Positions 16,069-25,054 of a stretch of 64,000 nt of DNA are shown piece after piece (the first letter of the stretch is position 1; each line of letters starts with the position of its first letter). The notes beneath the pieces are model-generated. The model made no database searches. It saw only the letters and a list, made by a program, of their open reading frames with translations, and had not been told where the DNA came from. The position numbers and the translations under genes are program-made. This DNA comes from Planctomycetota bacterium (GTDB lineage Bacteria > Planctomycetota > Phycisphaerae > SM23-33): the NCBI GenBank assembly GCA_022705325.1, contig JAKJER010000004.1:1-64000 (forward strand), read 5' to 3'.

Positions 16069-16401
16069 GGCCGGTAGCTTACCCCATCGCAAGGCCGGCG
16101 GCAATTCCATTGCGGACCTGCCCGTCCTCCTGCAGGCAGGCTGCCGGCGGGCAGGCGGCGGGACGCGCAACAACGGCTGACCCAGAGACGCAGAGGACGA
16201 GAGAGATCACAGGGTCACGGGAGTGATCGAAGCCGCTCCCAGTCTCTCTTCTGTTCTCTGCGCCTCCGTGTCTCTGCGTCCTCCAGTTTAAATTTTGCCT
16301 TTACGCCGCCTCCCCCGCGCGGTAGACTCTCCTTCCACAAGCAACGCTTGAGTTCAAAGGACGCCGCGGGGCGTCCTTTGTTGGTATTGGCGGGACAACT
16401 G
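16069..16401. other. Divergent tyrA-accA intergenic region
   Basis: No gene is visible. From 16181 to about 16287 lies an imperfect inverted repeat of CAGAGACGCAGAGG-type units (left CCCAGAGACGCAGAGGAC, right CCGTGTCTCTGCGTCCTCC). A small CTGCC-GGCG-GGCAG dyad is at 16141-16154. A perfect hairpin sits just before accA. Promoters for the two divergent genes must lie here, but I see no clear boxes. Confidence 0.5.
16355..16380 (+). promoter_or_regulatory. Perfect 11-bp hairpin in the accA leader
   Basis: CAAAGGACGCC pairs with GGCGTCCTTTG across a GCGG loop. It ends 21 bases before the accA start and is followed by GTTGGTATTGG rather than a T-run. It could be a leader element controlling accA translation or merely another dispersed palindrome; nothing in the sequence decides. 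Confidence 0.5.
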
Positions 16402-17409
16402 ATGGCCAAGACGAACAGTGCAGCGGAAGGCTACGTTTTGCCTTTCGAAAAACCCATTATGCACCTGCAGAGGCAGATCGCCGAACTGGAAGCCAGCCAG
16501 GTCCAGGCCGGACGAGACTACTCTTCGGAGATCCGCCAGCTTCGTTCGCAGTTCGTGTCGCTGCTCAAGAAGACCTACCAGAATCTCTCCGCGTGGGAGA
16601 CGGTGCAGGTGGCCCGTCACCCGGCCCGCCCGCTGGCCAGCGACTACATCGAGACCATGGCCAAGAACTTCGTCGAGCTTCACGGCGACCGCCGCTACGC
16701 CGACGACAAGGCCATCCGCTGCGGGCTGGCCCGCGTGGGCACCGAGAAGGTCGTCCTGGTCGCCCAGCAAAAGGGGCGAGACACCCGCGAGAAGATCGCC
16801 TGCAACTTCGGCTGCGCCCACCCGGAGGGCTACCGCAAGGCCCTGCGGGCGATGCGCCTGGGCGAGAAATTCCACCTGCCGATCGTCTGCCTCATCGACA
16901 CCCAGGGCGCGTATCCCGGCATCGGCAGCGAAGAGCGCGGGGTGGCCGAGGCCATCGCCGTCAATCTCATGGAGATGAGCCGCCTGCGGACGCCCATCGT
17001 GTGCGTGGTCATCGGCGAGGGCGGCAGCGGCGGGGCCCTGGGAATCGGCGTGGGCGACCGCATCGCCATGCTGGAGTACGCCTTCTATTCGGTCATCTCG
17101 CCCGAGGGCTGCGCAGCCATCCTGTGGCGCACGGGCGAAAAGGCCCCCGAAGCCGCTCAAGCCATGAAGATGACCGCTCGCGACTTGAAGGCGCTGGACG
17201 TCATTGACGACATCGTGCCCGAACCGCTGGGCGGGGCGCACCGCAATCCGGCGGAGTCCGCCCACAACCTCGAACGACACATCGTGCGCACCCTGCGCGA
17301 GTTGAAGCGGATCGACCCTGAGGCGATCCTCAAACATCGCTACGAACGCTGGCGGCGGATGGGCAAGGTGATCCGCGTAGAAGGCAGTCCTTCCGCCGAC
17401 CAGGCATAG
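16402..17409 (+). CDS. accA: Acetyl-CoA carboxylase carboxyltransferase subunit alpha
   Basis: A 335-residue subunit of acetyl-CoA carboxylase; with AccD it moves the carboxyl group from carboxybiotin to acetyl-CoA, the first step of fatty acid synthesis. Landmarks are the N-terminal helix LPFEKPIMHLQRQIAELE, the AccA signature HPARPLASDYIETM, NFVELHGDRRYADD, and the crotonase-fold core CLIDTQGAYPGIGSEERGVA and IGEGGSGGALGIGVGDRI. The C-terminal PEGCAAILWRTGEKAPEAA is also typical. The start at 16402 (MAKTN) gives normal length; an in-frame ATG at 16348 would place the 16355-16380 hairpin inside the gene. Ribosome site is weak. accD is not in the window. Confidence 0.96.
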   Translation: MAKTNSAAEGYVLPFEKPIMHLQRQIAELEASQVQAGRDYSSEIRQLRSQFVSLLKKTYQNLSAWETVQVARHPARPLASDYIETMAKNFVELHGDRRYADDKAIRCGLARVGTEKVVLVAQQKGRDTREKIACNFGCAHPEGYRKALRAMRLGEKFHLPIVCLIDTQGAYPGIGSEERGVAEAIAVNLMEMSRLRTPIVCVVIGEGGSGGALGIGVGDRIAMLEYAFYSVISPEGCAAILWRTGEKAPEAAQAMKMTARDLKALDVIDDIVPEPLGGAHRNPAESAHNLERHIVRTLRELKRIDPEAILKHRYERWRRMGKVIRVEGSPSADQA

Positions 17410-17733
17410 GGGCGGCCGACATTATCGCCATTTCCGCTTGTCTTCCCTTCAGTCCAATGTGGAAATTTCCGCTTGGCGCTGGTCCCCTCGATCTGTACGA
17501 TTAACACCTTAAGTTTCGCCGCACCCGTGTTCTTCGCGACTGTTCGGCCGGTACGGGCGGCGAACGCATGGCTGACGGAGCGGAAATCTCTCTCCAAGCC
17601 GGTGCAAGCGCAGCGGCAACCTAAGACGTTCCTCCGAGGCGGCCTCTTGAGTCTTTTTTTGCGGGCACTTGTCCTACAAGGCGACCCGTACTAGGATATG
17701 AATATCCATGGTCCCTACAAGAAAGGAATCCGA
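17410..17733. other. Gene-free region upstream of the basic DNA-binding protein
   Basis: No gene is visible. A direct repeat TTTCCGCTTG occurs at about 17430 and 17466. A T-run (TCTTTTTTTG) near 17652 follows a short GAGGCGGCCTC dyad and may be a weak accA terminator. The 3' end holds the candidate promoter and palindrome described separately. Confidence 0.45.
17669..17707 (+). promoter_or_regulatory. Candidate promoter with overlapping palindrome
   Basis: TTGTCC (17669-17674) and TAGGAT (17692-17697) are 17 bases apart. The palindrome GGATAT-GA-ATATCC (17694-17707) overlaps the end of the -10 box and the expected start of transcription, a position where a bound repressor would block initiation. 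The gene downstream encodes a small DNA-binding protein, so self-regulation is a fair guess. Confidence 0.4.
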
Positions 17734-18156
17734 ATGCCGCGAATGAAGCTGTCGAACCTCCCGATCGATCGCCTGCATGCCGAAATCCAACGGAGAATGC
17801 GGAATCTGCCTAAGCTCATCCGTCAACGCGACGAGCTGAATCGGCAGATCGAAGAGCTGGAGAAACTGGGCTTGGCCAAGCCTGCCGCGGCCAAGGCCGC
17901 CCCCAAGCGCAGAGGACGCAAGCCCGGGGCCGGCAAGGGCCGCCGGCGCAAGGCCCGCAACGCCGTCAGCCTGAGCGATGCCCTGGCTGCCGCCCTGAAG
18001 GCCAAGAGCCCTCTGGGCGTCGGGGAAGCCGTCCAGGCCGTCCAGGCGGCCGGCTACAAGAGCAACTCCAAGATTTTCCGCACCATCGTCAATCAGACGC
18101 TGGCCAAGGAGAAGCGGTTCAAAAAGGTCGGGAGAGGTCAGTACGCCCTGGCGTAA
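17734..18156 (+). CDS. Small basic DNA-binding protein (coiled coil, AT-hook-like linker, HTH-like end)
   Basis: A 140-residue, strongly basic protein in three parts. Residues 1-45 are helical and heptad-like (LHAEIQRRMRNLPKLIRQRD, then EELEKLGL). Residues 46-76 form a Lys/Arg/Ala/Pro linker (KRRGRKPGAGKGRRRKAR) with a GRKP AT-hook-like core, as in histone-H1-like bacterial proteins. Residues 77-140 resemble a winged-helix domain (LGVGEAVQAVQAAGYKSNSK, then RFKKVGRGQYALA). I know this arrangement from planctomycete proteins of unknown role. A nucleoid-associated or regulatory function is inferred. The ATG at 17734 is preferred over 17698 because AAAGGA lies six bases before it. It has its own candidate promoter with a palindrome. 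Confidence 0.7.
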   Translation: MPRMKLSNLPIDRLHAEIQRRMRNLPKLIRQRDELNRQIEELEKLGLAKPAAAKAAPKRRGRKPGAGKGRRRKARNAVSLSDALAAALKAKSPLGVGEAVQAVQAAGYKSNSKIFRTIVNQTLAKEKRFKKVGRGQYALA

Positions 18157-18273
18157 GGAGCGGGCCTTGGGTCTTCCGCCCTGGGTCATCGGCGGCCGGG
18201 ACTTCGCCGGAGATCGGCCCCCGCCCGTCGAATGCTAACCGATGGATTCTCTCGCTGAGTTTCGGAGTCCTCG

Positions 18274-18582
18274 ATGGTCCACGTAATCGCCACCATCCAA
18301 ACCAAGCCCGGATGCATGGAAGCGTTCCTCAAGAAGTTCCGCCGCAACGTTCCGAACGTCCTGGCCGAGACGGGATGCCTGGCGTATCAGCCGGCGGTCG
18401 ACGTCGCCAGCGGACTGAAGTCCCAGGCGCCGCTGCGGAAGGACGTGGTGACCGTCGTCGAGGCCTGGGAGAATCTGGAGGCCCTGGCTGCCCACCTTCA
18501 GACGCCTCACATGCAGGCCTACAAGGAAGACGTCAAAGGCATCGTCGAGAACGTGAGCTTTTACGTTCTTCAGCCCGCCTGA
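18274..18582 (+). CDS. Antibiotic biosynthesis monooxygenase (ABM) fold protein
   Basis: A 102-residue ferredoxin-like-fold protein of the ABM/YgiN group. The pattern is MVHVIATIQTKPGCMEAFLK, then ETGCLAYQPAVDV, a central VVTVVEAWENLEALAAHLQT strand-helix, and HMQAYKEDV near the end. Family members act as quinol monooxygenases, heme-degrading enzymes or have no known activity, so a specific reaction cannot be given. It is probably a cytoplasmic dimer. A terminator hairpin follows within 30 bases. Confidence 0.85.
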   Translation: MVHVIATIQTKPGCMEAFLKKFRRNVPNVLAETGCLAYQPAVDVASGLKSQAPLRKDVVTVVEAWENLEALAAHLQTPHMQAYKEDVKGIVENVSFYVLQPA

Positions 18583-18608
18583 AGGCCCGGACATCCGATC
18601 AGCCCCGG

Positions 18609-18639
18609 AACGCGTCCCTCAGGGACGCGTTCTTCTTTT
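18609..18639 (+). terminator. Terminator made from the CGTCCCTCAGGGACG palindrome, copy 2
   Basis: AACGCGTCCC (18609-18618) pairs perfectly with GGGACGCGTT (18622-18631) across TCA, then TCTTCTTTT follows. It is an efficient-looking terminator for the ABM gene, built on the same core as the hairpin at 419-437. Confidence 0.8.
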
Positions 18640-18710
18640 GATCGCGCCCGGGCACAACATCCGCCCGCCGCCCGCGTTTTGCGTAACGTGTCGAATCTGA
18701 TGAGGTGACC

Positions 18711-21593
18711 ATGAAGCGACGGGACATCGTTCTCGCTGTTGCCGGGGCGGCGTGGCTGCTGTCGGCATCGAGGGCCCCAGCCGCCGCCCCCAAGACGGTA
18801 TGGCTGGACGAACTGGACGTGAAGCTGTCCGCGTGCGGCTGGAATTCCACCAATTCCCGGCGCTCGGTGGACAACAACCCGCTGCGCCTGCGGGGCAAGA
18901 CCTACCCGCGCGGCATCGGCACCCATCCGCCGGGGATGTTCCGCATCCAGTTGGACGGTTCGGCCGTCGCCTTCAAGGCCGCCGTCGGGATCGACGACGA
19001 GGTCGGCAACCGCGGGACGGCGGAGTTCATCGTCACCGGCGACGGCAAGAAGCTGTGGTCCAGCGGCGTGCTCAAAGGCGGGGGGGAGGTCAGGAACTGC
19101 GAGGTGAACCTTGCGGGCGTGAAGGTGCTGGACCTGGTCGTGGACACCACGCCTGACGGCTTCGGGCACGACCATACCGACTGGGTCGACGCGCGCATCG
19201 AGTACGCCGGCGCCAAACCGGCGGCCGCCAGGCTCAAGGGAGCGGCCCGCCCCTACAATCACCGCTGGCCGCCGGCGGAGCAGGCCTACCACATCGCCTC
19301 CATGCCCGACCCGTCCGACCGCGACGAACTGGACGCGGTCCTGCGCCGCACCGGCGTGCTGCTGGAGCACCTCAAGACGCTGAAGGGCTGCGGCGACCTG
19401 TCGGCCCGGGCCAAGGCCCTGGGCGAGTTGAAGACCCGCGCCGCCGCGGTGGACGCCTCGCAGGAAGAGGCCCGCGAGAAACTGCTGGCCGAGGCGTGCG
19501 CCCTGCGCCGCAAGATCGCCTTCGCCAACCCGCTGCTGGATTTCGACAAGATCGTCTTCATCAAGCGCCACTTCTGCCCCGATTCCGAGATGACGGGCAA
19601 CCACATGTGCGACCAGTTCTTCGGCTTCAACGCCATCCGAGGCGGGGGGCTCTTCGTGCTGGAGAACGCCTTCAGCGACAAGCCCTCCGTCCGTGACGTG
19701 CTGGAGAACTCCCCCTGCACCAACGGCCGGTTCGAGGGCAAGAAGCTTACCTCCGACGGCGGGTTCCTCGCGCCCGAACTGAGCTTCGACGGCAAACAGC
19801 TCCTGTTCGCCTGGACCGAGATCGCCGAGAAAGAGTCCGACCGCCTCCGCTATCGCCAATGGACCGAGCATAACACCTACAAGATCTTCCGCGTCAACGT
19901 CGACGGCAGCGACCTGACCCAGCTCACCGACGGCGCGTGGAACGACTTCGACCCGTGCTACCTGCCCAACGGGCGGGTCATCTTCATCTCCGAGCGGCGC
20001 GGCGGATACGGGCGCTGTCACGGCCGGCCCGTGCCCAGCTTCACCCTGCACTCGATGAACCTCGACGGCAGCGACATCGTCTGCCTCAGCCCGCACGAGA
20101 CCAACGAGTGGCAGCCCAGCGTCGACCACGACGGCATGGTCATCTACACCCGCTGGGACTACGTCGATCGCGGGTTCAACCAGGCTCACCACCCCTGGAT
20201 CACCACGCCCGACGGGCGCGACGCCAGGGCCATCCACGGAAACTTCGCCACCAACCAGAGCGACCGCCCGCACTTCGAGATCTCGATCCGCGCCGTTCCC
20301 AACTCGCACAAGTACATCGCCACCGCCGCCTGTCACCACGGGCAGGCCTACGGCTCGATCGTGCTGATCGACCCCAACGTCGGCGACGACGACAAGATGG
20401 GGCCCGTCAAGCGACTCACGCCCGACCAGCTCTTCCCCGAGTCCGAGTGCGCCACCCACCGCGACCCGGCCAACTACGCCTCGCCGCATCCCCTCAGCGA
20501 GCACTTCTTCCTTTGCGTCTACGACCCCAACAGCCGCTCCAACGCGGGCACCAGCAACAACTACGGCATCTACCTCGTCGACGCGTTCGGAAACAAGGAA
20601 CTCCTCTACCGCGACGAGAAGATCTCCTGCCTGGATCCCATCCCGCTGCGCCCGCGCCCCGTCCCGCCGTCGATCCCGCACATGATCGCCGTCGGCCGGC
20701 CCGCCGCGCCGGGCGAAAGGGTCGTGCCCGCCGACCCGCAGGACGTGCCCGCCGTCGGCACCGTCGGCGTGGTCAACGTCTACGACAGTCTCTACCCGTT
20801 CCCCGACGGCGTGAAGATCACGCATCTGAGGCTGATCCAACTCCTGCCCAAGACCACCCCTCACGCCAACAATCCGAGGATCGGCTTCGGCGACCAGAAG
20901 TCCGCCCGCATGGTCCTGGGGACCGTGCCCGTCGAGGCCGACGGCAGCGCGTACTTTGAGATGCCCGTTGCCCGTCCGATCTACTTCCAGGCGCTGGACG
21001 GCGACGGACTGGCCGTCCAGTCCATGCGCAGCGCCACCTACGTTCACCCGGGCGAGCGCCTGACCTGCCGCGGGTGTCACGAGTCGCGCACCAGCGCCGC
21101 CCCCCCGGCCGGGGCCATGCCCTCCGCCTGGATGCGGTCGGCCAGCAAGATCACGCCCGACGTCGAAGGCTCGCGCCCCTTCAGTTTTCCCATTCTGGTC
21201 CAGCCGGTGCTGGAGAAGAACTGCCGGCCCTGCCACCAGAACAGCCGCAAGGAGGGCAAGAATCCGCCCGACCTCAGCCGCGAGGGCTTCAACACCGACG
21301 GCAAGAAGAAGCGAGACAACTGGTTCGCCTCGTACGAGTCACTTCGGCCCCACGCGTTCTTCTGGAACAACGCCGTCTTCGACCATGTGCCCCGGACCAC
21401 GCCGGGCAAGTTCGGCGCCCGGGCGTCCAAGCTCCTCGACATGATCCAGAAGGGCCACCACGGTCTGAAACTCTCCAAGGACGACCTGCACCGCATCACG
21501 CTCTGGCTGGACTGCAACAGCGATTTCTACGGGTCGTACGAAAACCTCGATCAGCAGCGCGAGGGCCAGGTCGTCTGGCCCCGAATGGAATAA
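18711..21593 (+). CDS. HzsA-related protein with N-terminal NPCBM domain
   Basis: A 960-residue secreted protein. After a signal peptide comes an NPCBM/NEW2 carbohydrate-binding-like domain (residues about 25-165; SVDNNPLRLRGKTYPRGIGT). A helical stretch and a beta-propeller follow (FDPCYLPNGRVIFISERRGG, VDHDGMVIYTRWDYVDR). Two c-heme sites, CRGCH and CRPCH, lie near residues 785 and 842, and the end is LHRITLWLDCNSDFYG. This is the same family as the proteins at 4520 and 53909. The hydrazine-synthase name reflects fold only: no HzsB/C is present. The sugar-binding domain suggests a surface role in polysaccharide handling. GAGG precedes the ATG. It probably starts a unit with the HEAT and Gfo/Idh genes. 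Confidence 0.82.
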   Translation: MKRRDIVLAVAGAAWLLSASRAPAAAPKTVWLDELDVKLSACGWNSTNSRRSVDNNPLRLRGKTYPRGIGTHPPGMFRIQLDGSAVAFKAAVGIDDEVGNRGTAEFIVTGDGKKLWSSGVLKGGGEVRNCEVNLAGVKVLDLVVDTTPDGFGHDHTDWVDARIEYAGAKPAAARLKGAARPYNHRWPPAEQAYHIASMPDPSDRDELDAVLRRTGVLLEHLKTLKGCGDLSARAKALGELKTRAAAVDASQEEAREKLLAEACALRRKIAFANPLLDFDKIVFIKRHFCPDSEMTGNHMCDQFFGFNAIRGGGLFVLENAFSDKPSVRDVLENSPCTNGRFEGKKLTSDGGFLAPELSFDGKQLLFAWTEIAEKESDRLRYRQWTEHNTYKIFRVNVDGSDLTQLTDGAWNDFDPCYLPNGRVIFISERRGGYGRCHGRPVPSFTLHSMNLDGSDIVCLSPHETNEWQPSVDHDGMVIYTRWDYVDRGFNQAHHPWITTPDGRDARAIHGNFATNQSDRPHFEISIRAVPNSHKYIATAACHHGQAYGSIVLIDPNVGDDDKMGPVKRLTPDQLFPESECATHRDPANYASPHPLSEHFFLCVYDPNSRSNAGTSNNYGIYLVDAFGNKELLYRDEKISCLDPIPLRPRPVPPSIPHMIAVGRPAAPGERVVPADPQDVPAVGTVGVVNVYDSLYPFPDGVKITHLRLIQLLPKTTPHANNPRIGFGDQKSARMVLGTVPVEADGSAYFEMPVARPIYFQALDGDGLAVQSMRSATYVHPGERLTCRGCHESRTSAAPPAGAMPSAWMRSASKITPDVEGSRPFSFPILVQPVLEKNCRPCHQNSRKEGKNPPDLSREGFNTDGKKKRDNWFASYESLRPHAFFWNNAVFDHVPRTTPGKFGARASKLLDMIQKGHHGLKLSKDDLHRITLWLDCNSDFYGSYENLDQQREGQVVWPRME

Positions 21594-21597
21594 CCGG

Positions 21598-21680
21598 CCT
21601 GGTCACTTCAGTGGGCCAGGCGGTAGTTTCGTAGTCAGTAGCCAGTAGCCTGGACTCATGGGACCCATGGGACCAATGAG
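21598..21680. repeat. CCTGGTCACT dyad plus AGTAGCC repeat plus CCATGGGACC units
   Basis: CCTGGTCACT-TC-AGTGGGCCAGG (21598-21620) begins five bases after the propeller gene's stop. GTAGTCAGTAGCCAGTAGCC (21631-21650) and a CATGGGACCCATGGGACC string (21657-21674) follow. The first two parts also make up the element at 13543-13630, so they appear to travel together. Confidence 0.7.
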
Positions 21681-21702
21681 AAGAGACAGAAAGGATACGA
21701 AC

Positions 21703-23715
21703 ATGAAAGCACGTCTGAAATGGGTTGTTGTAGTGGCGGCCTGTCTGCTGCCGGCGCTGCCCGTCTGGGCGGCCGAGGGTGACGAAAACTACCAGAAACT
21801 GGTCAAGCTGCAGTTCGGCGAGGGCACGGCCGCCGTCGACGCGATCGAGCAACAGATCCGTCAGGCCCCGCCGGCCGAGCACGCGGCCATCGAGGGCAAA
21901 CTGCTGGCGGTGCTCCAGTCCGCCGACGCCACGCGCGACGGACGCCAATTCGCCTGCAAGCTGCTCCGCATGGTCATGTCGTCCAAGAGCGTGCCCGTGC
22001 TGGCCAAGCTGCTGGGCGATCCGGAACTCTCGCACATGGCCCGGTACGCGTTGGCGGTGCTGAAAGACCCCTCGGCTGGGCAGGCCCTCCAGGCCGCCCT
22101 GGCCTCCGCCAAGGGCCCGCAGCTTATCGGCGTGATCGGCTCGCTGGGCGACCGCCGCGAGGCCGCCGCCGTCGGCGACCTGGCCAAGCTCATCGACAAG
22201 GACCCCGCCCTTAACCAGGCCGTCCTGCGCGCCCTGGGCAAGATCGGCACGGTCCAGGCCGCCGACGCCTTGGACAAGGCCGCCGTGCCCGACTGCTGCA
22301 CCGCCGCCCTGGCCGACGCCCGCGTCGTCTGCGCCCAAGCCATCGCCGCCTCCGACCCCGCCCGGGCGGAGAAGACTCTCCGGTCGCTCATGGAGAGCGG
22401 TCCGGGCCCGGTCAAGGCCGCCGCCTTTGTCGCCCTGGTCCAGCTCCGCAAGGAGCAGGCCGCCGACCTCATCCTCAAGGCCGCCGCCTCGCAGGACAAG
22501 CACGTCCGCCGCTCGGCAGGGGCGGTCATCCTGACCGTCTCGGGGAGCGAGGCGTCCAAGTCGTTCGCCAAGGCCCTGACCGCCTTGCCCACCGACCAGA
22601 AGATCTGGCTGCTGTCAGCCCTGGCTGCCCGGGGCGAGAGCGAGGGGCTCACCCCGGCCGTCAACGCCCTGGCCGCCGATCAGGACGCCGCCCTCCGCCA
22701 GGCGGCTATCGAGGCCCTGACCGACCTGGGCGACGCCTCCAGCGCGGCCGTCCTGGTCAAGGCCCTCGCGGTCAAGGAGGCGGCCCCGGCTGCCTCTGCC
22801 AGCCTCCGCCAGATCCAGGCCAAGGGTTTCGCCGAAGCCGTCGTCGCCCAGATGCAGACGGCTGACCCCGCCGTCCAGGTCATGCTGCTGGACGTGCTGG
22901 CCGCCCGCAAAGATCCGGCCGCGCTGCCCGCGGTTCGCAAGTCGGTCGCCGCCTCCGACGCCAAGCTCCGCCAGGCCGCCATCAAGGCCCTGGGCGAACT
23001 GGGCGGACAGGACGACCTGGGCGAGCTGGTCAAGCTCGTCGTCGCCGCCCGCGACAACGGCGAACGCGAGCTGCTGGCCCGTTCGCTGGCCGCCGTAGCC
23101 GCCAGACAGACCGACCGCGACAAGCGAGTCCAGCCCGTCATCGCCGCCCTGGACCAGGCCGACGAGCCCGCCAAGGTCCAGCTCCTGACTGTTCTGGCCC
23201 AGCTCGGCGGGCCCCAGGCCCTTCAGACCATGCGAACCTACCTCGCCCAACAGGGCGAACTGAAGAAGGCAGCCGTCCGGGCTCTGGCGGAGTGGCCCAC
23301 CACCGAGCCGTTGGCCGATCTGCTCAAGGTCGCCCAGACCGAGCAGGACGCCGCCATGGGGATATTGGCCTTCCGAGGCTATGTCCGCCTGGCCGAGCAC
23401 AACGACGTCTCCACCGCTGACAAGCTCAAGGCCTACGCGACGGCCATGGACCTGGCCAAGCGGCCCGAGGAGAAGAAGCTCGTGCTGGGGGCCATGGCCC
23501 AGATCAAGGACCTCAAGGCCCTCCAGGCCGTCGAGCCCTGCCTGGAGCAGGCCGACATCCAGAAGGAGGCCTACGCCGCCTACGAGCGGATCGCCTCCTC
23601 CCTGGCCCGCAACAAGCGCAAGGAGGCCAAGGCTGCCCTGCTGCGGGTGGCCGAGAAAGCCCCCGACGCCGGACTGCGCAAGCGGGCTCAACAGGCGGCG
23701 GACAAGATCAAGTAG
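21703..23715 (+). CDS. Secreted HEAT-repeat protein
   Basis: A 670-residue protein with a signal peptide (LKWVVVVAACLLPALPVWA). The rest is a continuous alpha-solenoid of about 30-40-residue HEAT-like units, for example SKSVPVLAKLLGDPELSHMA, DAALRQAAIEALTDLGDASS and DAKLRQAAIKALGELGGQDD. Such repeats act as protein-binding scaffolds. No enzyme domain or heme site is present. AAGGA lies before the ATG at 21703; the frame upstream of it is repeat sequence. It follows the NPCBM/propeller protein and precedes a Tat-exported Gfo/Idh protein, an arrangement common in planctomycete carbohydrate loci, so it may organise those exported proteins. Confidence 0.85.
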   Translation: MKARLKWVVVVAACLLPALPVWAAEGDENYQKLVKLQFGEGTAAVDAIEQQIRQAPPAEHAAIEGKLLAVLQSADATRDGRQFACKLLRMVMSSKSVPVLAKLLGDPELSHMARYALAVLKDPSAGQALQAALASAKGPQLIGVIGSLGDRREAAAVGDLAKLIDKDPALNQAVLRALGKIGTVQAADALDKAAVPDCCTAALADARVVCAQAIAASDPARAEKTLRSLMESGPGPVKAAAFVALVQLRKEQAADLILKAAASQDKHVRRSAGAVILTVSGSEASKSFAKALTALPTDQKIWLLSALAARGESEGLTPAVNALAADQDAALRQAAIEALTDLGDASSAAVLVKALAVKEAAPAASASLRQIQAKGFAEAVVAQMQTADPAVQVMLLDVLAARKDPAALPAVRKSVAASDAKLRQAAIKALGELGGQDDLGELVKLVVAARDNGERELLARSLAAVAARQTDRDKRVQPVIAALDQADEPAKVQLLTVLAQLGGPQALQTMRTYLAQQGELKKAAVRALAEWPTTEPLADLLKVAQTEQDAAMGILAFRGYVRLAEHNDVSTADKLKAYATAMDLAKRPEEKKLVLGAMAQIKDLKALQAVEPCLEQADIQKEAYAAYERIASSLARNKRKEAKAALLRVAEKAPDAGLRKRAQQAADKIK

Positions 23716-23783
23716 CGCCCGATCAGCAGGACCACGAAGAACGACATAGAGATCACAAAGACGAACCTACTCGGGAGAATGCG

Positions 23784-25013
23784 ATGAAGAAGACCAGCAC
23801 AATTCTGAACTCCGCGATGAACCGGCGCGGCCTGCTCAAGTCCGCCGTCGCCTCCATCCCCGTGCCTTACATCCTGACCTCCACCGCCCTGGGCGCGGGC
23901 GACACGCCTGCGGCCAGCGAGCGGATCGTCATGGGCGGCATTGGCATCGGCAACATGGGCGGCGGCGACCAAGGCGCCTTCCTCGGACGCGACGAGGTGC
24001 AGTACGTGGCCGTCTGCGATGTCCGCAAGGACGTCCGCGAGCGGGCCAAGGGTCGCGTCGACGGTCGCTACGGCAACAAGGACTGCGCCGCCTACAACGA
24101 CTTCCGCGAGCTCATGGCCCGCGACGACATCGACGCCATTCACTGCGCCACGCCCGACCACTGGCACGGCATCGTCGTGGTGCGGGCCTGCGAGGCCGGC
24201 AAGGACGTCTACTGCCAGAAGCCCGAGTCCATCTGCGTCCGCGAGGGGCGGGCCATGGTCAATGCCGCCCGCAAGTACGGGCGCGTCGTCAGCGGCGGCA
24301 GTCAGCGGGTGCTCGGCGACTACGGCGGCCTGGCCCGCAAGGTCTGGGCGGGCGAGGTCGGCAACGTCAAGGAGGTCTTCGTCAACGTCGGCGGGCCCTC
24401 CAAGGAGTGCAACCTCGAGGGCGAGCCGGTGCCCGACGGGATCGACTGGGAGATGTGGCTGGGGCCGGCCCCGTACGCCCCGTACCATCCCTATCGCATC
24501 AGCGGCTCGTTCTCGATCAACGGAAAGAGCTGGCGGTCGTGGCGCGACTACAGCGGCGGGGGGATGACCGACTGGGGCGCCCACAAGTTCGGCGGGGCCA
24601 TGTTCGTCGCCGACATCCGCGACCAGGGCCCGACGGAGGTGATCCCGCCCGACGGCAAGGACGTGAAGTATCTGACCTACATGTTCCCCGGCGGGCTGAA
24701 GCTGTACCACTCGCCCGGCAAGGGCAACGTCGACGTGGTGGGCGACAACCAGAGCGTGCCCGCCAAGCCCTTCCCCAGCTACAAGGGCAAGGGCGGCATC
24801 TACGGCGACTTCCTCCACTGCGTCCGCACGCGACAGAAGCCCTTCCGCGACATCGAGCGGGCCCACAAGACCATGTGTGTCTGCCACCTGGGCCTGATCG
24901 CCTACCAACTCGGCCGTCCGCTCAAGTGGGACGCCGACAAAGAGACCTGCCCCGGCGACGAGGCGGCCAACCGCCTGCTCGACCGCCCGCGGCGCGAGCC
25001 CTGGACGATCTGA
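23784..25013 (+). CDS. Tat-exported Gfo/Idh/MocA-family oxidoreductase
   Basis: A 409-residue protein with a twin-arginine signal (MNRRGLLKSAVASIPVPYIL; R14-R15). A Rossmann domain follows (GGIGIGNMGGG), with the family motifs HCATPDHWHGIVVVRACEAG and QKPESICVREG, the latter in the place of the usual EKP. The C-terminal beta-sheet domain carries WRDYSGGGMTDWGAHK, where D and H are likely catalytic or cofactor-contacting. These proteins oxidise sugars or sugar derivatives with NAD(P) in the cytoplasm; the exported planctomycete members are thought to hold the cofactor tightly, but their substrates are unknown. A GGGAG site precedes the ATG. A palindrome and a strong terminator follow. Confidence 0.9.
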   Translation: MKKTSTILNSAMNRRGLLKSAVASIPVPYILTSTALGAGDTPAASERIVMGGIGIGNMGGGDQGAFLGRDEVQYVAVCDVRKDVRERAKGRVDGRYGNKDCAAYNDFRELMARDDIDAIHCATPDHWHGIVVVRACEAGKDVYCQKPESICVREGRAMVNAARKYGRVVSGGSQRVLGDYGGLARKVWAGEVGNVKEVFVNVGGPSKECNLEGEPVPDGIDWEMWLGPAPYAPYHPYRISGSFSINGKSWRSWRDYSGGGMTDWGAHKFGGAMFVADIRDQGPTEVIPPDGKDVKYLTYMFPGGLKLYHSPGKGNVDVVGDNQSVPAKPFPSYKGKGGIYGDFLHCVRTRQKPFRDIERAHKTMCVCHLGLIAYQLGRPLKWDADKETCPGDEAANRLLDRPRREPWTI

Positions 25014-25021
25014 CATCCAGC

Positions 25022-25040
25022 GGCGTCCCTCAAGGACGCC
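25022..25040. repeat. CGTCCCTCAGGGACG-type hairpin, variant copy 3
   Basis: GGCGTCC and GGACGCC form a 7-bp stem around CTCAA. It is a one-base-shifted relative of the hairpins at 419-437 and 18609-18631, and lies directly after the Gfo/Idh stop. Confidence 0.55.
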
Positions 25041-25054
25041 TGCGCATCGAAACT

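Noticed and set aside
17410..17733. tRNA or small RNA gene in the gap after accA
   Set aside because: No cloverleaf or T-arm sequence was found on either strand.
23784..25013. Inositol 2-dehydrogenase as a specific call
   Set aside because: Gfo/Idh family members cannot be assigned a substrate from motif alone and this one is exported by Tat.
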